From NCBI GenBank assembly GCA_024134725.1, contig CP099863.1:1111501-1175500 (forward strand): DNA of 64,000 nucleotides, given 5' to 3'. Positions within the stretch are counted from its first letter, which is position 1, and each line of letters begins with the position of its first letter. Shown here piece by piece: positions 62,014 through 64,000 of the stretch. The stretch comes from Bacillus sp. 1780r2a1 (lineage in GTDB: Bacteria; Bacillota; Bacilli; Bacillales; Bacillaceae_H). The notes beneath the pieces are model-generated. The model ran no database searches. It was not told where the DNA came from and saw nothing but the letters and a program-made list of their open reading frames with translations. A program made the position numbers and the translations under genes.

Positions 62014-63270
62014 ATGAGTGTAATTGAAAAGAAATCTCTAGAACAGCTTAGCGTATATAGCAAAGAATATTTTGAAAACCGCTATGCTTATTATGAATAC
62101 TTAAGAAACGAAGCACCTGTATACTGGAATGAAGAGATGCAATCATGGTTTATTACAAGGTATGAAGATGTGTCTAAGAATTTACCAGGAGAAAAGTTTA
62201 TTTCAACTCCAGTTATTCCAAATAAAATGAGCAATCTTGCTGAAGGTGAAGATAAACATTTTAAAGATATCATAGATATAATTCAAACATGGATGGTATA
62301 TAACAATCGTCCTGTTCACACGCAGCTTCGTGGATATATGAATCGAGCATTTTTGGTGAATGAAATTGAACTTATTACACCAGAGATAAAGAAAATAGTT
62401 TCTGAAATTATTGATAAAGTGGTAGAAAGCAAAATGAATTCTTTTGATTTTGTTGAAAAAATTGCGCACCCTATACCTGCAATGGTTCTGTGTAAAATGT
62501 TAGGCATACCAGGAGAAGAAGTTGAAAGGTTTATTAAATGGTCTGATGACCTTGCTTTGTTTATGCAAGACTTTGTTGTTTCTCATGTTCCTAGTAAAGA
62601 AATTAGTGAACAAGTTAGAGGAAGTGTAAGAGAAATTTATGCTTACCTCTCTGAAGCAATTGCAGAAAGAAGGAAAGAAAAAAAGAATGATTTGTTAAGT
62701 CGACTAATTTCAGATACTCCTGGGGTAGATGGAGAATTAACTGATGAACAATTAATTGCTCAAACGATGCATTTAATATTTGGTGGTCATAAAATTCCTC
62801 AATTTGTATTAAGTAATACCTTACATTTATTATTTGAAAATCCACATGTAATTGATGACATAAAGCAGGATAAATCACTGTTACCCAAAGTTTTAGATGA
62901 AACAATGAGATTAGAAGGACCTATTCAATATATTATTAGGCATGCAGCTGAAGATATCGAGATACATGGTCAACAAATTAAGAAAAACGACTCTGTGTAT
63001 TTCTTTTTAGCATCCGCTGGTAGGGATGAAAGAGTATTTGAAAATCCAAATGTTATGGATACAACCAGAACAGGGTTTCGTCATGTGGCTTTCGGAGGAG
63101 GATACCATACTTGTATAGCAGCTGCTTTTGCTCGTGCGGAGATAGTTGAAATTCTCAAGGAAGTTGTAACCCGTTTTCCTAATATTGAAGCACTTTATGA
63201 TTTGAAAAAACCAACCTGGTCATCTAACCCTACTTTTACAGGGATTGCAAAAATGCCGGTAAGATATTAA
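62014..63270 (+). CDS. Cytochrome P450 with unusual I-helix
   Basis: 418 residues. The haem loop is AFGGGYHTCIAAAFARAE with Cys367 as ligand; the K-helix Glu-x-x-Arg is in LDETMRLEG. At the I-helix, where most P450s have Ala-Gly-x-Asp/Glu-Thr, this one reads FGGHKIPQF (residues 256-264), so the acid-alcohol pair for oxygen activation is missing. It may use substrate groups or peroxide instead, or do unusual chemistry. AGGAGGATT ribosome site. Partner genes: an HD phosphohydrolase upstream and a hydrolase downstream. Redox partners are not in the window. Confidence 0.93.
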   Translation: MSVIEKKSLEQLSVYSKEYFENRYAYYEYLRNEAPVYWNEEMQSWFITRYEDVSKNLPGEKFISTPVIPNKMSNLAEGEDKHFKDIIDIIQTWMVYNNRPVHTQLRGYMNRAFLVNEIELITPEIKKIVSEIIDKVVESKMNSFDFVEKIAHPIPAMVLCKMLGIPGEEVERFIKWSDDLALFMQDFVVSHVPSKEISEQVRGSVREIYAYLSEAIAERRKEKKNDLLSRLISDTPGVDGELTDEQLIAQTMHLIFGGHKIPQFVLSNTLHLLFENPHVIDDIKQDKSLLPKVLDETMRLEGPIQYIIRHAAEDIEIHGQQIKKNDSVYFFLASAGRDERVFENPNVMDTTRTGFRHVAFGGGYHTCIAAAFARAEIVEILKEVVTRFPNIEALYDLKKPTWSSNPTFTGIAKMPVRY

Positions 63271-63306
63271 AGACACATTGTTTTTTATCGAGTTGATGGG
63301 ATATTT

Positions 63307-63347
63307 GCAAAATAAGAATAGAATATAATAATCTATTCTTATTTTGC
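63307..63347 (+). terminator. 16-bp hairpin after the P450 gene
   Basis: Perfect 16-bp arms (63307-63322 and 63332-63347), AT-rich, containing a TTATTTT tract in the right arm. Probable terminator, or attenuator before the hydrolase gene. Confidence 0.6.
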
Positions 63348-63423
63348 TTGTTTTATATGTAATGCATTCTCTCCTGGGAGCATTTGTTCTCCACTAATTT
63401 ACTATTTTAGAGGTGTATAAATA

Positions 63424-64000
63424 TTGGAAAGTGGACGGTGTAGAAGGGCAATTATAGTTGTTCATGAGATATATGGATTAAATGATCATATTAAAGGTGT
63501 TTGTAAAAGGTTAAAAAAATTAAATTATACTGTCATAAGTCCCAATTTACTTGGTGAAGAAATGCTTTATACTTACAGCGAAGAAGATAGGGCTTATCTG
63601 TACTTTGTTAATAAAATTGGATTTAATGAAGCTGCATATCAAATAAAAAAATTAGCGAGAGAGTTAAAAAGTGAATACACTGAGTTGTATATAGTGGGTT
63701 TTAGTGTAGGAGCAACTATAGCTTGGCTATGTAGTAATGAAGGAAATTTATTTACTGGTGTAATTGGATTTTATGGTTCAAGAATAAGAGATTATCTAAA
63801 TATTATGCCAGCATGTGATACCCTGCTTTTTTTTCCAAAAAAAGAAAAGTCATTCAACACTAATGATATGATCAAATGCTTAGAAGAGAAAACCAATGTT
63901 CATATTGTAAAAGTAAACAGTAATCATGGTTTTACAGATCAATCGAATTCGGAATATAGTCAAGAGGATTCTGAGTTGTGTTTTGAAATAATGGAAAATT
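63424..64000 (+). CDS. Dienelactone-hydrolase-like protein (3' end outside the window)
   Basis: At least 192 residues, open to the window edge. TTG 63424 follows GAGGTG at a good distance. Alpha/beta-hydrolase features of the DLH family: AIIVVHEIYGLNDHIKGVCK with the conserved Glu, the nucleophile elbow GFSVGAT (Ser, where classic dienelactone hydrolases have Cys), and a late HGFTD with the catalytic His. It likely hydrolyses a lactone or ester and may act in one pathway with the P450. Confidence 0.82.
   Translation, partial: MESGRCRRAIIVVHEIYGLNDHIKGVCKRLKKLNYTVISPNLLGEEMLYTYSEEDRAYLYFVNKIGFNEAAYQIKKLARELKSEYTELYIVGFSVGATIAWLCSNEGNLFTGVIGFYGSRIRDYLNIMPACDTLLFFPKKEKSFNTNDMIKCLEEKTNVHIVKVNSNHGFTDQSNSEYSQEDSELCFEIMEN

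Noticed and set aside
1-64000. CRISPR arrays, tRNA and rRNA genes, prophage
   Set aside because: Looked for regularly spaced short repeats, cloverleaf-like segments and phage structural genes; none seen. The only sizeable repeats are the galU pair and the LXG copies.

Overview
The window looks like a chromosomal stretch of a low-GC, Gram-positive endospore-former of the Bacillaceae (Bacillus/Priestia type). The evidence is AGGAGG-type ribosome sites with frequent TTG/GTG starts, a YwqC/D/E-type tyrosine kinase and phosphatase module, TagG/TagH and LytR-CpsA-Psr wall-polymer proteins, a SinR-like regulator and a YwqH/YwqI/LXG toxin locus. I saw no tRNA, rRNA, CRISPR array or complete insertion sequence. 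Species assignment is inference.

Region 1 (about 1.0-35.6 kb) is a very large surface-polysaccharide locus, almost all on the + strand. A structured leader (about 1009-1145) that resembles the eps-associated antitermination RNA precedes galU. A first block (1.2-17.7 kb) encodes an initiating phosphoglycosyl transferase, the GDP-fucose pathway (manA, manC, gmd, fcl), UDP-glucuronate synthesis (galU, ugd), a Wzy-like polymerase, a Wzx-like flippase, five glycosyltransferases and an acetyltransferase. The middle of this block (about 5.0-12.75 kb) is visibly more AT-rich, as expected of an exchanged serotype cassette. A Wzz-like co-polymerase, a BY-kinase and a PHP-type tyrosine phosphatase follow (17.9-20.4 kb). 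A second block (20.6-33.6 kb) makes a different polymer: UDP-GlcNAc 2-epimerase and UDP-ManNAc dehydrogenase (giving UDP-ManNAcA), a second galU, four glycosyltransferases including a 1168-residue protein with four N-terminal repeats, and a TagGH-type ABC exporter. An LCP ligase on the - strand and an SGNH-like protein close the region.

Region 2 (35.7-46.1 kb) holds a complete lasso-peptide operon of the paeninodin type (cyclase, precursor, HPr-kinase-like kinase, RRE, B2 peptidase, ABC exporter, SinR-like regulator, nucleotidyltransferase). On each side lies a gene for a PHP phosphatase paralog that has lost essentially every metal ligand. Two SinR-type inverted repeats, 42 bp apart, sit just upstream of the cyclase gene, so local control by the encoded SinR-like protein is a natural hypothesis.

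Region 3 (46.1-58.8 kb) has an NmrA-type oxidoreductase with its Rrf2 regulator and matching operators, then a type VII-associated LXG polymorphic-toxin locus. One intact toxin with its two small partners and an immunity gene is followed by three promoterless C-terminal toxin modules (RNase A-like, LHH nuclease, RNase A-like). Each is headed by a copy of the intact gene's middle section and trailed by immunity genes: a store of silent cassettes. Two further genes in this array are interrupted by stop codons.

Region 4 (58.9-64.0 kb) has a DUF3243 protein, a LysE-type exporter, and an AT-rich trio: HD-domain dNTPase-like protein, cytochrome P450 with an unusual I-helix, and a dienelactone-hydrolase-like protein cut by the window end.
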